A stretch of 44,829 nt of DNA. Origin: HKST-UBA85 sp035654775 (GTDB lineage: Bacteria > Bacteroidota > Bacteroidia > Flavobacteriales > Flavobacteriaceae). This document shows positions 15,345 through 23,514 of this stretch, in pieces. The DNA is taken from assembly GCA_035654775.1 (NCBI GenBank), contig DASRWB010000053.1:1-44829 (forward strand). Direction: 5' to 3'. The position numbers and the translations under genes are program-made. The first letter of the stretch is position 1. Each line of letters begins with the position of its first letter. The notes under the pieces were generated by a model. The model was given only the letters and a program-made list of their open reading frames with translations, searched no databases and had not been told where the DNA came from.

Positions 15345-15827
15345 TTATTTCCAAGCACATACTATTCCACCCATAATAGCTAGGGTAACTATCCAGTAAC
15401 CGGCATTGATAAGAATATACTTTGCGCCTTTCCGTTCAAAAAGTGCGGTAATTCCTATAATTGGCAAAGCAATAAAAATTCCGGCTATGGCACCGTGTAA
15501 AACTCCGTGTTTAAAGGTTCTAAATGCATCGCCGTAATCGTCCATAAAAGCCTGGAAAGAAGGTTTGGCTTCTTCAATGTTTCCACCTATCATTCCTAAA
15601 GCGCCGGTTTGATGAATGGTTATAAACTGAAGTGCAAAAGCCAGTAAAAATGAAAAAAATAAGGCTAATGCAAAAATTTTACCCATTTGGGCGCCTTTCA
15701 TTTTGTCTTCGGTCATTTCAGCAGCCTGCATCCAGGCTGTTCCAAAAATTTTAGGGTTATACCAGATAAAACCCATTACTAAAGCAGAAACAGCAGCCGC
15801 TATTAGTGCTAAAAAGTTAATTTCCAT
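15345..15827 (-). CDS. DUF1761 membrane protein
   Basis: 160 aa with four hydrophobic segments (about 4-22, 50-70, 108-128, 135-157). The N-terminal LALIAAAVSALVMGFIWYNPKIFGTAWM is the DUF1761 signature (a small helix followed by WYxPxxFGxxW). The function is unknown. It is probably monocistronic, with a hairpin terminator right after it. No good TAnnTTTG box is seen; a TACTTTTA at about -30 is a weak candidate. Confidence 0.85.
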   Translation of the reverse strand: MEINFLALIAAAVSALVMGFIWYNPKIFGTAWMQAAEMTEDKMKGAQMGKIFALALFFSFLLAFALQFITIHQTGALGMIGGNIEEAKPSFQAFMDDYGDAFRTFKHGVLHGAIAGIFIALPIIGITALFERKGAKYILINAGYWIVTLAIMGGIVCAWK

Positions 15828-15912
15828 AATTTTAGTTTTAACGTTAGTGTATTAAAAGTAACCTAAAATATGGTTAATGCCAATTATTTTTTTACTTACT
15901 AAATTTACCGGG

Positions 15913-17607
15913 CTATTGTTCCTTTTGTTTTGCCCAGGTATCGCGTAAACCTACCGTTTTGTTAAAAATAAGTTTGTCTTTTAGAGAATCTTGATCTACA
16001 CAAAAATAGCCCAGACGTTGAAATTGAAATTTTTCACCGGGTTTGGCTTTTTCAAGGCTGGGTTCTAAGTAGGCCGTTACTGTTCGTAAAGAATCCGGAT
16101 TAAGAAGTGTCATAAAGTCTGTTTCTTTTTGGGCATCCGGAGCTTCGTGCATAAAAAGTCGGTCGTATTCCCTAACTTCGGCAGTAATCGCATGTTGTGC
16201 AGAAACCCAGTGAAGGGTTCCTTTTACTTTGCGCTGACTCTCTTCAGTACCGCTGCCCGACTTGCTTTTAGGGTCGTAACTGCAATGTATTTCTGTAATT
16301 TCTCCGGATTCGTTCTTGACTACACGTTCGCCTTTAATTATATAGGCATTTTTTAATCTAACTTCTTTGCCGAGTGATAATCTGAAGTATTTTCTGTTGG
16401 CTTCTTCTTTAAAATCTTCTCTTTCTATATACAGTTCTTTTGAAAAAGGGACTTTTCTGTATCCGGCGGTTTCATCTTCGGGATTGTTTTCGGCATCAAG
16501 CCATTCTACTTCTTCTTCGGGATAGTTATCAATAATCAACTTTACCGGATCTAAAACAGCCATAACGCGTGGTGCTTTTTGGTTCAAATCTTCACGTATA
16601 CAAAATTCAAGTAAAGCAACATCTATCACGTTATCGCGCTTGGCAACTCCTACTGTTTCTATAAATTTTCGTATAGCCTCAGGTGTATATCCACGGCGGC
16701 GTAATCCTGAAATTGTTGGCATTCTGGGGTCGTTCCAGCCTGAAACTATGCCTTCTTCTACCAGCCTGAGCAGTTTACGCTTGCTCATTACAGTGTAACT
16801 TAAATTTAATCTGGCAAACTCCCGCTGTTTTGGTAATAAGGGTAAAGTGTTGGATGCATATTGGTATACACTTTCTTTAAACCAATCGTAAAGCTCTCTG
16901 TGAGGTTTAAATTCAAGTGAGCAGAGCGAGTGCGAAATTTGCTCAATGTAATCACTTTCGCCGTGCGTCCAGTCATACATAGGATAAATACACCATTTGC
17001 TTCCGGTTCTGTGGTGACTTTTATGTAAAATTCTATACATCAACGGATCGCGCATAAGCATATTGGGGTGGGTCATGTCTATTTTAGCCCTCAACACGTG
17101 TTCTCCTTCTTTAAATTCGCCGTTTTTCATGCGGGCAAAAAGGTCTAAATTTTCTGAAACACTGCGGTTTCTATAGGGGCTGTTTGTACCGGGTTGTGTA
17201 GGTGTTCCTTTTTGAAGCGCTATAGCTTCTGATGGTTGTGAGTCCACATAGGCTTTATCGTCTTTAATAAGCTGCACTGCCCAGTCATAAAGTTGTTGAA
17301 AATAGTCTGAAGAATACAACTCGTTAGCCCAGGTATAGCCTAACCAGCTAATATCTTCTTTTATGGCATCTACATACTCTTGTTCTTCCTTTGCCGGGTT
17401 CGTGTCATCAAACCTTAAGTTTACCGGTGCATTGTACTTTTCACCAAGACCAAAGCTTATACCAATGGCTTTGGTATGACCTATATGTAAATAACCATTC
17501 GGTTCCGGAGGAAAACGAAAGCGAAGTGCTTCTTTTGGCATTCCGTTGGCTAAGTCTTCTTCTATAATATGCTCAATGAAATTGAGTGATTTGCTTTCTG
17601 CTGACAT
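15913..17607 (-). CDS. glnS: glutaminyl-tRNA synthetase
   Basis: Charges tRNA-Gln directly (564 aa, as in E. coli GlnRS). Seen: RFRFPPEPNGYLHIGHTKA (HIGH at 41-44), NLRFDDTNP (63-71), YDWTHGESDYIEQISHSLC (211-229), TVMSKRKL (KMSKS-type, 272-279), and a two-barrel anticodon-binding C-terminus. It diverges from folB across a 66-bp spacer holding two -7 boxes. Confidence 0.97.
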   Translation of the reverse strand: MSAESKSLNFIEHIIEEDLANGMPKEALRFRFPPEPNGYLHIGHTKAIGISFGLGEKYNAPVNLRFDDTNPAKEEQEYVDAIKEDISWLGYTWANELYSSDYFQQLYDWAVQLIKDDKAYVDSQPSEAIALQKGTPTQPGTNSPYRNRSVSENLDLFARMKNGEFKEGEHVLRAKIDMTHPNMLMRDPLMYRILHKSHHRTGSKWCIYPMYDWTHGESDYIEQISHSLCSLEFKPHRELYDWFKESVYQYASNTLPLLPKQREFARLNLSYTVMSKRKLLRLVEEGIVSGWNDPRMPTISGLRRRGYTPEAIRKFIETVGVAKRDNVIDVALLEFCIREDLNQKAPRVMAVLDPVKLIIDNYPEEEVEWLDAENNPEDETAGYRKVPFSKELYIEREDFKEEANRKYFRLSLGKEVRLKNAYIIKGERVVKNESGEITEIHCSYDPKSKSGSGTEESQRKVKGTLHWVSAQHAITAEVREYDRLFMHEAPDAQKETDFMTLLNPDSLRTVTAYLEPSLEKAKPGEKFQFQRLGYFCVDQDSLKDKLIFNKTVGLRDTWAKQKEQ

Positions 17608-17624
17608 AGATTAAAAATAAAATG

Positions 17625-17632
17625 CAAAGTTA
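17625..17632 (-). promoter_or_regulatory. -7 box for glnS
   Basis: Minus-strand TAACTTTG 17 bp before the glnS ATG. Confidence 0.55.
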
Positions 17633-17648
17633 TTAAATATAAGTGTAA

Positions 17649-17656
17649 TATATTTG
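17649..17656 (+). promoter_or_regulatory. -7 box for folB
   Basis: TATATTTG 17 bp before the folB TTG start. It lies 16 bp from the glnS box, a compact divergent promoter. Confidence 0.55.
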
Positions 17657-17673
17657 CTGAAATTTGTGATGTT

Positions 17674-18042
17674 TTGGGAATAATTAAGCTTGAAAATGTA
17701 CGTGTTTTTGCTCATCATGGTTGCCTGAAAGAAGAAACTAAAATAGGCAGCGAATATCGGGTAGATTTAGAGGTTGAGGCCAACCTAAGGAATTCAGCAC
17801 ATACAGATTTACTAAGTGATACGGTAGATTATGTTTTTTTAAATCAAATGGTAAGAGAAGAAATGTATAAACCCTCGCATCTGCTTGAAACTGTAGCAAA
17901 ACGCATTTTGGACAGAATATTTACTGAAAACGCCATAGTAACTACTGCCACGGTATGGGTAAGTAAAATTAACCCACCTATCGGTGGTGATGTAGAGATG
18001 GTAACGATAAAAATGACTGAAAGCCGAAAAAATTACACCTAA
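17674..18042 (+). CDS. folB: dihydroneopterin aldolase
   Basis: Folate pathway enzyme that converts dihydroneopterin to hydroxymethyl-dihydropterin and glycolaldehyde (122 aa). Seen: VFAHHGCLKEETKIGSEYRVD at the N-terminus (the FolB HHG-x-x-EE segment with its active-site Glu), SDTVDYVFLNQMVREEM (the DYxxL dimer and pterin region), PSHLLETVAKRI with the conserved LLE, and VSKINPPIGGDVEMVTIKM. The start is TTG: the frame has no ATG between the promoter and the conserved IKLENV. Confidence 0.95.
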   Translation: MGIIKLENVRVFAHHGCLKEETKIGSEYRVDLEVEANLRNSAHTDLLSDTVDYVFLNQMVREEMYKPSHLLETVAKRILDRIFTENAIVTTATVWVSKINPPIGGDVEMVTIKMTESRKNYT

Positions 18043-18066
18043 ATAGTGTAAAAAGGTATTTTTTGT

Positions 18067-18074
18067 TACATTTG
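18067..18074 (+). promoter_or_regulatory. -7 box for tRNA-Cys
   Basis: TACATTTG 13 bp upstream of the mature tRNA 5' end. Confidence 0.6.
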
Positions 18075-18087
18075 CCAACAAGCTTAG

Positions 18088-18158
18088 GGCATCGTGGCCG
18101 AGTGGCTAGGCAGAGGTCTGCAAAACCTTGTACAGCGGTTCGAATCCGCTCGATGCCT
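18088..18158 (+). tRNA. tRNA-Cys (GCA)
   Basis: Complete cloverleaf. The acceptor stem GGCATCG pairs with CGATGCC, with discriminator T as expected for Cys. The D arm is GCCGAGTGGCTAGGC. The anticodon stem GAGGT/ACCTT (one G-U) carries loop CTGCAAA with anticodon GCA. The T arm is AGCGG-TTCGAAT-CCGCT. CCA is not encoded. It sits between folB and a bidirectional terminator. Confidence 0.97.
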
Positions 18159-18161
18159 CGG

Positions 18162-18190
18162 AAAAACCTCCATTAAATGGGGGTTTTTTA
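18162..18190. terminator. terminator shared by tRNA-Cys and the LysE-family gene
   Basis: AAAAACCTCCAT pairs with ATGGGGGTTTTT (one G-U) around a 3-nt loop, with an A run on one side and a T run on the other, between the tRNA and the stop of the converging gene. Confidence 0.82.
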
Positions 18191-18871
18191 TTTATTTAAA
18201 GGGTTTATTTGTTCTATGCGTTGTTTATTTTTTTCGTAGGTTTTTGGGAAAAGCCCTTGAAATAGCAGTAGTATTCCAAAACCTAAAATTACCACAGACA
18301 CAATTTTCTTTGTTTTAAAAATCCGTTTAGGTGTCAGTTTTTGTTTAATTTGTTTGGCAATAGCTATTTTAAAAAGATCAACAGCTAAATAGGTAATGAG
18401 TATGGTTAAAATAAATACAACAGCACCTTCTTTAGAGTCTGTAATAGAGTTTCCTATTACAATAAAACCCAGCCAACCCAGCAATACTCCTATGTTGATA
18501 AAGTTAAGCAAAAACCCTTTTACAAACATTTTAAAATAATCTTTTTGAATTTCTACCCGTTGGTATTCTCTGACAATAGATTTAAAAGAGCGTGAGTTTT
18601 TTATAAAGCTTATGATTCCATAAACAATCAATAAAACACCACCAAAAACCAGTACATTGGGATCGTCTTTTATTTTATCTAAAAATCCTCCTGTACTAAG
18701 AAAGGCGAGTGATATAAATACAACATCTGCCAGAATTACGCCAAAATCAAACACTAAAGCACTGGCAAATCCTTTTGTGGCTGCAGTTTCCAGTAGTACA
18801 AAAAAAACCGGACCTACAGTAAAAGCAAGTATAATTCCAAAAGGGATTGCTTTTAAAATATCATCAACCAT
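18188..18871 (-). CDS. LysE/RhtB-family amino-acid exporter
   Basis: 227 aa inner-membrane protein with about six hydrophobic helices. The N-terminus AIPFGIILAFTVGPVFFVLLETAATKGFASALVFDFGVILADVVFI is the LysE signature (xGPxxFxxxxxxxxxGxxxGxxxxxGxxxxD). Family members export amino acids such as lysine, homoserine or threonine; the substrate cannot be told. It has its own -7 box. Confidence 0.88.
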   Translation of the reverse strand: MVDDILKAIPFGIILAFTVGPVFFVLLETAATKGFASALVFDFGVILADVVFISLAFLSTGGFLDKIKDDPNVLVFGGVLLIVYGIISFIKNSRSFKSIVREYQRVEIQKDYFKMFVKGFLLNFINIGVLLGWLGFIVIGNSITDSKEGAVVFILTILITYLAVDLFKIAIAKQIKQKLTPKRIFKTKKIVSVVILGFGILLLFQGLFPKTYEKNKQRIEQINPLNK

Positions 18872-18890
18872 AGTTTTTGTGTGATTTTCA

Positions 18891-18898
18891 CAAATATA
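18891..18898 (-). promoter_or_regulatory. -7 box for the LysE-family gene
   Basis: Minus-strand TATATTTG 19 bp before the ATG at 18871. Confidence 0.55.
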
Positions 18899-18958
18899 GG
18901 GTATCGTTTTTAAATTTTTACAGTAGGCTACACACTAATGTAGTTTATAAGAGAGTTT

Positions 18959-21157
18959 TTAATTTGCTTTACCTAACAGTGTAAAATCAAGATGTCTTTT
19001 CATTAAGTCGGTTTCTTTTACTTTTACCCATACTTCATCGCCAAGCTGGTAGGTATTTTTGGTTTTTCTTCCTACTATGGCGTAGTGTTTTTCATCAAAA
19101 TCGTAATAATCGTCGCTTAAATCTCTGGTGCGTACCATGCCTTCACATTTATTTGCAATAATTTCCACGTAAATTCCCCAATCAGTTACGCCGGTAATAA
19201 CACCGGTAAATTCTTCATCTTTATGGTCTTGCATAAATTTAATTTGCATGTATTTTATGGAATCTCGTTCGGCTTGTGTGGCCAGATATTCCATGTTACT
19301 GGAATGCTTACATTTTTCTTCGTAAATGTCTTGATTCACCGTTTGTCCGCTATCTAAATAATGCTGAAGCAACCGGTGTGCCATAACATCGGGATATCTT
19401 CTAATGGGTGATGTAAAGTGGGAATAGTAGTTGAATGCCAATCCGTAATGGCCTATGTTATGTGTGGAGTATTCGGCTTTACTCATACTTCGTATGGTTA
19501 AGGTATCAACTAAATTTTGTTCGTTTTTTCCTTCAACTTCAGTGAGTAAACGGTTAAGCGACTGGGTAATGCTTTTTCTGTCTTTTAAATTGAGTTTATA
19601 GCCAAACTTAGAGACTACATTTTGTAAGGCAGCCAGTTTGCTGCTGTCGGGTTCGTCGTGAATGCGGTATACAAATGTTTTTTTATTTCCGTTTTTATCA
19701 GGTTTTCCCACAAATTCGGCCACACTTCTATTCGCTAACAGCATAAATTCTTCTATAAGTTTATTGGCTTCTTTATTGGTCTTAAAAAAGACACCTATGG
19801 GGTTGTTGTCTTTATCCAGATTAAATTTTACTTCTACTTTATCAAAAGAAATGGCACCGGCTCGCATGCGCTTTTTCCGCAGAATTTGTGCCAGTTGGTT
19901 TAGTTTTAAAACAGCATTAGCAATTGCGGGTTGGGCTTGATACGCCTTTCCGGACAGGGAAATTTCAGCCGGAATTTCGTTTTTTTGAGTTTCTATAATA
20001 TGCTGTGCTTCTTCGTAGGCGAATCGGGCATCGCTATAGGTAACTGTTCTTCCAAACCACTGGTTAAGTACTTCGGCTTGATCGTTTATTTTAAAGACGG
20101 CTGAAAAAGTGTATTTTTCTTCTTGCGGTCGTAAGGAACAAGCATTGTTTGACAGTACTTCCGGTAGCATAGGAACTACTCGGTCTACAAGATACACGCT
20201 TGTGGCACGACTGTAGGCTTCTTCATCTAAAATGGTTCCGGGTTTTACGTAGTGTGATACATCGGCTATATGGATTCCTATTTCATAAATTCCATTTTCA
20301 AGTGTTGTAAACGATAGCGCGTCATCAAAATCTTTTGCATCTTTTGGATCAATGGTAAAGGTTAAATCCTTACGCATATCCCGACGTTTTTTTATTTCTT
20401 TTTCGGTAATTGATGTATCCAGCTTGTTGGCAAAATCTTCAACTTCCTTAGGAAATTGATAAGGCAAACCGTACTCGGCTAAAATGGCATGTATTTCGGT
20501 GTTGTGTTCGCCGGGTTTACCGAGTACTTCAATTACTTTTCCAGAAGGAGAATCGGCATCTTCAGGCCAATCTTCAATTTTTACCAGTACTTTATCTCCA
20601 TCTTTTGCATTCTTGGTTTTATTGCTGGGTACAAAAATATCTTTGTACATCTTGCTATTATCTGCAACTACAAAGGCATAATTTTTACTGATTTGAATTA
20701 CACCTACATAGTCGGTTTTATTGCGTTGTAACACTTGGGTTATTTCGCCTTCGCGTTTTCCGTGTTTTTTTCGCTTGTACACGTAAAGTTCTACTTCATC
20801 ACCGTGCAACGCGCGGTTTATATTATTAGAGGCAATATGAATATCTTCTTCAAAATCAGGACAGGTTACATAGCCGGAACCACGTGATGTAAGTTCCAAA
20901 ATGCCTTTGTAATACTGCGTGGTTACTACGACTTTAAATTTCCCGCGTTCTACTTCTTCTATTTCTTTATTGGCTTTTAGTTGCTGCAGTTTTTTAATAA
21001 TTTGGTTTCTGCTACTGGTATCGTTTACGCCTAATTTTGAGGCTATTTGTTTATAGTTGAAGCTTTTGGTACGGTCTTTTTTTAAAATACTCAGTATGGT
21101 ATTGGTAAGGTTGGAAATTTTAGGACGTGTATTTTTTTGTTTCTTCTTTTTTGACAT
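18959..21157 (-). CDS. rnr: ribonuclease R
   Basis: 3'-5' exoribonuclease that degrades structured RNA (732 aa). Domains in order: basic N-terminus, winged-helix (about 17-72), two cold-shock/OB domains (about 80-210), the RNB catalytic domain with FTIDPKDAKDFDDA (267-280; D270, D276, D278, D279 bind metal) and YSHFTSPIRRYPDVMAHRLL, and a C-terminal S1 domain (EFTGVITGVTDWGIYVEI). A short acidic/basic tail replaces the long lysine-rich tail of E. coli RNase R. It diverges from rpiB across an unusually long AT-rich gap. Confidence 0.96.
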   Translation of the reverse strand: MSKKKKQKNTRPKISNLTNTILSILKKDRTKSFNYKQIASKLGVNDTSSRNQIIKKLQQLKANKEIEEVERGKFKVVVTTQYYKGILELTSRGSGYVTCPDFEEDIHIASNNINRALHGDEVELYVYKRKKHGKREGEITQVLQRNKTDYVGVIQISKNYAFVVADNSKMYKDIFVPSNKTKNAKDGDKVLVKIEDWPEDADSPSGKVIEVLGKPGEHNTEIHAILAEYGLPYQFPKEVEDFANKLDTSITEKEIKKRRDMRKDLTFTIDPKDAKDFDDALSFTTLENGIYEIGIHIADVSHYVKPGTILDEEAYSRATSVYLVDRVVPMLPEVLSNNACSLRPQEEKYTFSAVFKINDQAEVLNQWFGRTVTYSDARFAYEEAQHIIETQKNEIPAEISLSGKAYQAQPAIANAVLKLNQLAQILRKKRMRAGAISFDKVEVKFNLDKDNNPIGVFFKTNKEANKLIEEFMLLANRSVAEFVGKPDKNGNKKTFVYRIHDEPDSSKLAALQNVVSKFGYKLNLKDRKSITQSLNRLLTEVEGKNEQNLVDTLTIRSMSKAEYSTHNIGHYGLAFNYYSHFTSPIRRYPDVMAHRLLQHYLDSGQTVNQDIYEEKCKHSSNMEYLATQAERDSIKYMQIKFMQDHKDEEFTGVITGVTDWGIYVEIIANKCEGMVRTRDLSDDYYDFDEKHYAIVGRKTKNTYQLGDEVWVKVKETDLMKRHLDFTLLGKAN

Positions 21158-21176
21158 TGTTTTTTTTAAATATGAA

Positions 21177-21184
21177 CAAATCTA
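21177..21184 (-). promoter_or_regulatory. -7 box for rnr
   Basis: Minus-strand TAGATTTG 19 bp upstream of the rnr ATG. Confidence 0.55.
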
Positions 21185-21419
21185 ACCTATAAAATTTAAA
21201 ATAAGCGTATTGCACATTTAACTTTATTCACATTTAATAGAATATAATATTTTTTTCTTTAAAATTTTTAAAAATAAAATGATGATTATGATAGGTTGTT
21301 AATAGTGAGTATAACTTTTTTTTAAATTATTTTGATGTTAAATTATTTACGTTTAATCAGCCATTCTTAAACAATTTAAAGTAGAGCTAATACCTTGATT
21401 TTTAACTTTCTTATTTAGG

Positions 21420-21439
21420 TTATTAACAGTTGTTAATAA
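21420..21439. repeat. perfect inverted repeat in the AT-rich gap
   Basis: TTATTAAC and GTTAATAA arms around AGTT. Each arm extends to a TTATTAACA nonamer, one mismatch from a DnaA box. Confidence 0.5.
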
Positions 21440-21634
21440 TGTAAAATAGCAATCTGTATTTAATATTTTTTTTTAAAAAAAGTGTTGGTATTTCTCTTTT
21501 TACCGCTTATAACTTTTATAGAATTTTCTGTTTCTTTTTTTGGTTTTAAAGGTTTTGTTTTTAGCTATTAAATTTTGGTTAATTTCCAAATATAGATATC
21601 AGTATATACTAAAAACATATTAACACCTTATGAA

Positions 21635-21642
21635 TACCTTTG
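21635..21642 (+). promoter_or_regulatory. -7 box for the rpiB operon
   Basis: TACCTTTG 55 bp upstream of the rpiB ATG, giving a leader of about 50 nt for the three-gene operon. Confidence 0.45.
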
Positions 21643-21697
21643 TTGGAATACTGTTTATAGATTTAAAAATTAGTAATTTTACAGTAAAAACAAGACC

Positions 21698-22132
21698 ATG
21701 ATAATAGCTATAGGAAATGATCACGCCGGAACCGAATATAAACAAGCCATAGTTTCATATTTAGAAGCTCAAGGAATGAAGGTACTAAATTTTGGAACCA
21801 ATACTTTTGATAGTGTAGATTATCCCGATTTTGTGCATCCGGTAGCTAAGGCTGTAGAAACGAAAGAGGCCGATTTAGGAATATTAATTTGTGGTAGCGG
21901 AAATGGAGTGAGCATGACGGCAAATAAACATCAACATATACGAGCGGCTTTGTGCTGGACTAAAGAAATTGCAGCATTAGCAAAACAACATAATAATGCC
22001 AATATTTTAAGTATTCCCGCACGTTTTACAGCTAAAGAACAAGCAATTGAAATAGTTTCCACTTTTTTAAACACCCCATTTGAAGGCGGAAGACACAGTA
22101 AACGCGTTGCTAAAATTCCGTTGTCTTGCTAA
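21698..22132 (+). CDS. rpiB: ribose-5-phosphate isomerase B
   Basis: Interconverts ribose-5-phosphate and ribulose-5-phosphate in the pentose-phosphate pathway (144 aa). Seen: IGNDHAGTEYK (D8, H9), VDYPDFVHPVA, and GILICGSGNGVSMTANKH with the catalytic-type Cys65 and the anion hole 66-70, then NNANILSIPAR, all RpiB/LacAB features. First gene of an operon: its TAA touches the ATG of the CDF transporter with no gap. Confidence 0.95.
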   Translation: MIIAIGNDHAGTEYKQAIVSYLEAQGMKVLNFGTNTFDSVDYPDFVHPVAKAVETKEADLGILICGSGNGVSMTANKHQHIRAALCWTKEIAALAKQHNNANILSIPARFTAKEQAIEIVSTFLNTPFEGGRHSKRVAKIPLSC

Positions 22133-23047
22133 ATGACCAATTCGCATTCACATAGTCATGCACATCCTAAAGATGTAAAAGATAGAAATTTGGTCATTTC
22201 TATTTTATTGAATATTCTTATCACCGTTGCTCAAATTATAGGTGGTGTTGTTTCAGGTAGTTTAGCTTTACTGAGCGATGCATTGCATAATTTTAGTGAC
22301 GTTCTTTCGCTTGTAGTAAGTTATGTGGCTTCAGTACTTTCAAAAAAGAAAGCTTCAATAAACCGAACTTTTGGATACAAACGGGCTGAAATTTTAGCCG
22401 CATTTGTCAATGCGGCAACATTAATAATTGTAGCTTTTATTCTTATTTTTGAAGCCATCAGTCGGTTCAAAAATCCGGAAACTATTGAATCTAATTTGGT
22501 TATTTGGCTGTCTTTAATCGCTATTATTGCCAACGGATTAAGCGTATTGTTGTTAAAAAAGGATTCAGCACATAACATTAATATCAAATCAGCTTATTTA
22601 CATTTACTTACAGATATGTTGGCAAGTGTTGCCGTACTTATCGGTGGGTTACTCATGAAGTTTTATGAAGTTTTTTGGGTAGATAGTGTTTTAACACTGC
22701 TAATAGCTTTGTATTTAATATGGGTAGGATACGATTTATTAAAAACATCTACTAAAATGCTTATGCTTTTCACACCGGAACATATTGATGTAAAAGAAGT
22801 TGTTAGAAAAGTAAATGCTATAACTAAGGTAAAAAAACTTCATCATGTGCATATTTGGAATTTAAGCGATGACGAGTTACATCTGGAAGCACATTTAGAT
22901 TTAGAGGAAGACATTACCACTACACAATTTAACGAGTTGCTGGCAGAGATAGAACATTTACTGCATAATGAGTTCAATATAAACCACGTTACCATTCAAC
23001 CGGAATTTGAAAAAAAAGACCCTAAAGAAGTAATTGTACAAGATTGA
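22133..23047 (+). CDS. CDF-family zinc/cation exporter (ZitB/CzcD type)
   Basis: 304 aa inner-membrane proton-coupled metal exporter. A His-rich start (HSHSHAHP) precedes six helices. The metal site is visible as HxxxD in helix 2 (H52, D56) and HxxxD in helix 5 (H157, D161), the pattern of zinc-selective members. The C-terminal cytoplasmic domain (about 205-290) contains KLHHVHIWNLSDDELHLEAHLDLEED, the usual metal-sensing region. It is coupled to rpiB upstream and overlaps the acetyltransferase downstream (ATGA). Confidence 0.95.
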   Translation: MTNSHSHSHAHPKDVKDRNLVISILLNILITVAQIIGGVVSGSLALLSDALHNFSDVLSLVVSYVASVLSKKKASINRTFGYKRAEILAAFVNAATLIIVAFILIFEAISRFKNPETIESNLVIWLSLIAIIANGLSVLLLKKDSAHNINIKSAYLHLLTDMLASVAVLIGGLLMKFYEVFWVDSVLTLLIALYLIWVGYDLLKTSTKMLMLFTPEHIDVKEVVRKVNAITKVKKLHHVHIWNLSDDELHLEAHLDLEEDITTTQFNELLAEIEHLLHNEFNINHVTIQPEFEKKDPKEVIVQD

Positions 23048-23514
23048 TGCTACGCTATTCAACAAAAACATTTTCTCAACTCACTGTACAAGAACTGTAC
23101 GATATACTGCAACTTCGCAGTGAAGTATTTGTAGTAGAACAGAACTGTGTATATCAAGATATAGATGGTAAAGATCAAGAAGCCTTGCATGTAATGGGAT
23201 ATCATAATGAAAAATTAATTGCATATACACGTGTTTTTAAACCCGGCATTTACTTTAGCGAAGCCAGTATTGGAAGAGTTGTAGTAAAACAGCAGGAACG
23301 AAAACATCAATACGGCTACCAGATTATGAAAAAAGCTATAGAAGTTATAGCAGAGTATTACAAAACAAATACCGTAAAAATATCGGCACAGTGCTATTTA
23401 AAAAGCTTCTACAACAACCTCGGATTTAAAGAAACAGGCAAGGAATACCTGGAAGATGGAATTCCACATATTGCTATGCTAAAAAAGCAGTGCTTTATTC
23501 ACCCGAATAGGTAA
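23047..23514 (+). CDS. ElaA-type GNAT acetyltransferase
   Basis: 155 aa. LYDILQLRSEVFVVEQNCVYQDIDGKDQEALH is the ElaA signature (R-x-E-V-F-V-V-E-Q-x-x-x-Y-x-E/D-x-D). SIGRVVVKQQERKHQYGYQIMKKAI is the acetyl-CoA-binding region with a variant of Q/RxxGxG/A, and SFYNNLGFKETGKEYLEDGIPHIAML closes the fold. The ATG at 23047 overlaps the CDF stop. The natural substrate is unknown. The 3' end overlaps that of the converging OmpA-like gene by 20 bp. Confidence 0.9.
   Translation: MLRYSTKTFSQLTVQELYDILQLRSEVFVVEQNCVYQDIDGKDQEALHVMGYHNEKLIAYTRVFKPGIYFSEASIGRVVVKQQERKHQYGYQIMKKAIEVIAEYYKTNTVKISAQCYLKSFYNNLGFKETGKEYLEDGIPHIAMLKKQCFIHPNR

Larger units (their letters stand above)
21158..21697. other. 540-bp AT-rich gene-free region with DnaA-box-like repeats
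   Basis: The longest gap without a gene in the window, very rich in A and T, with long T and A runs. It holds the rnr promoter at its left end and a TACCTTTG box near rpiB at its right end. In between are TTATTCACA (21224-21232, a match to the DnaA-box consensus TTATNCACA), a CTATTAACA on the minus strand (21297-21305), a perfect inverted pair of TTATTAACA (21420-21428 and 21431-21439) and ATATTAACA (21617-21625). No open frame or RNA gene is recognisable. A replication origin or a long regulatory leader are both possible. Confidence 0.45.
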
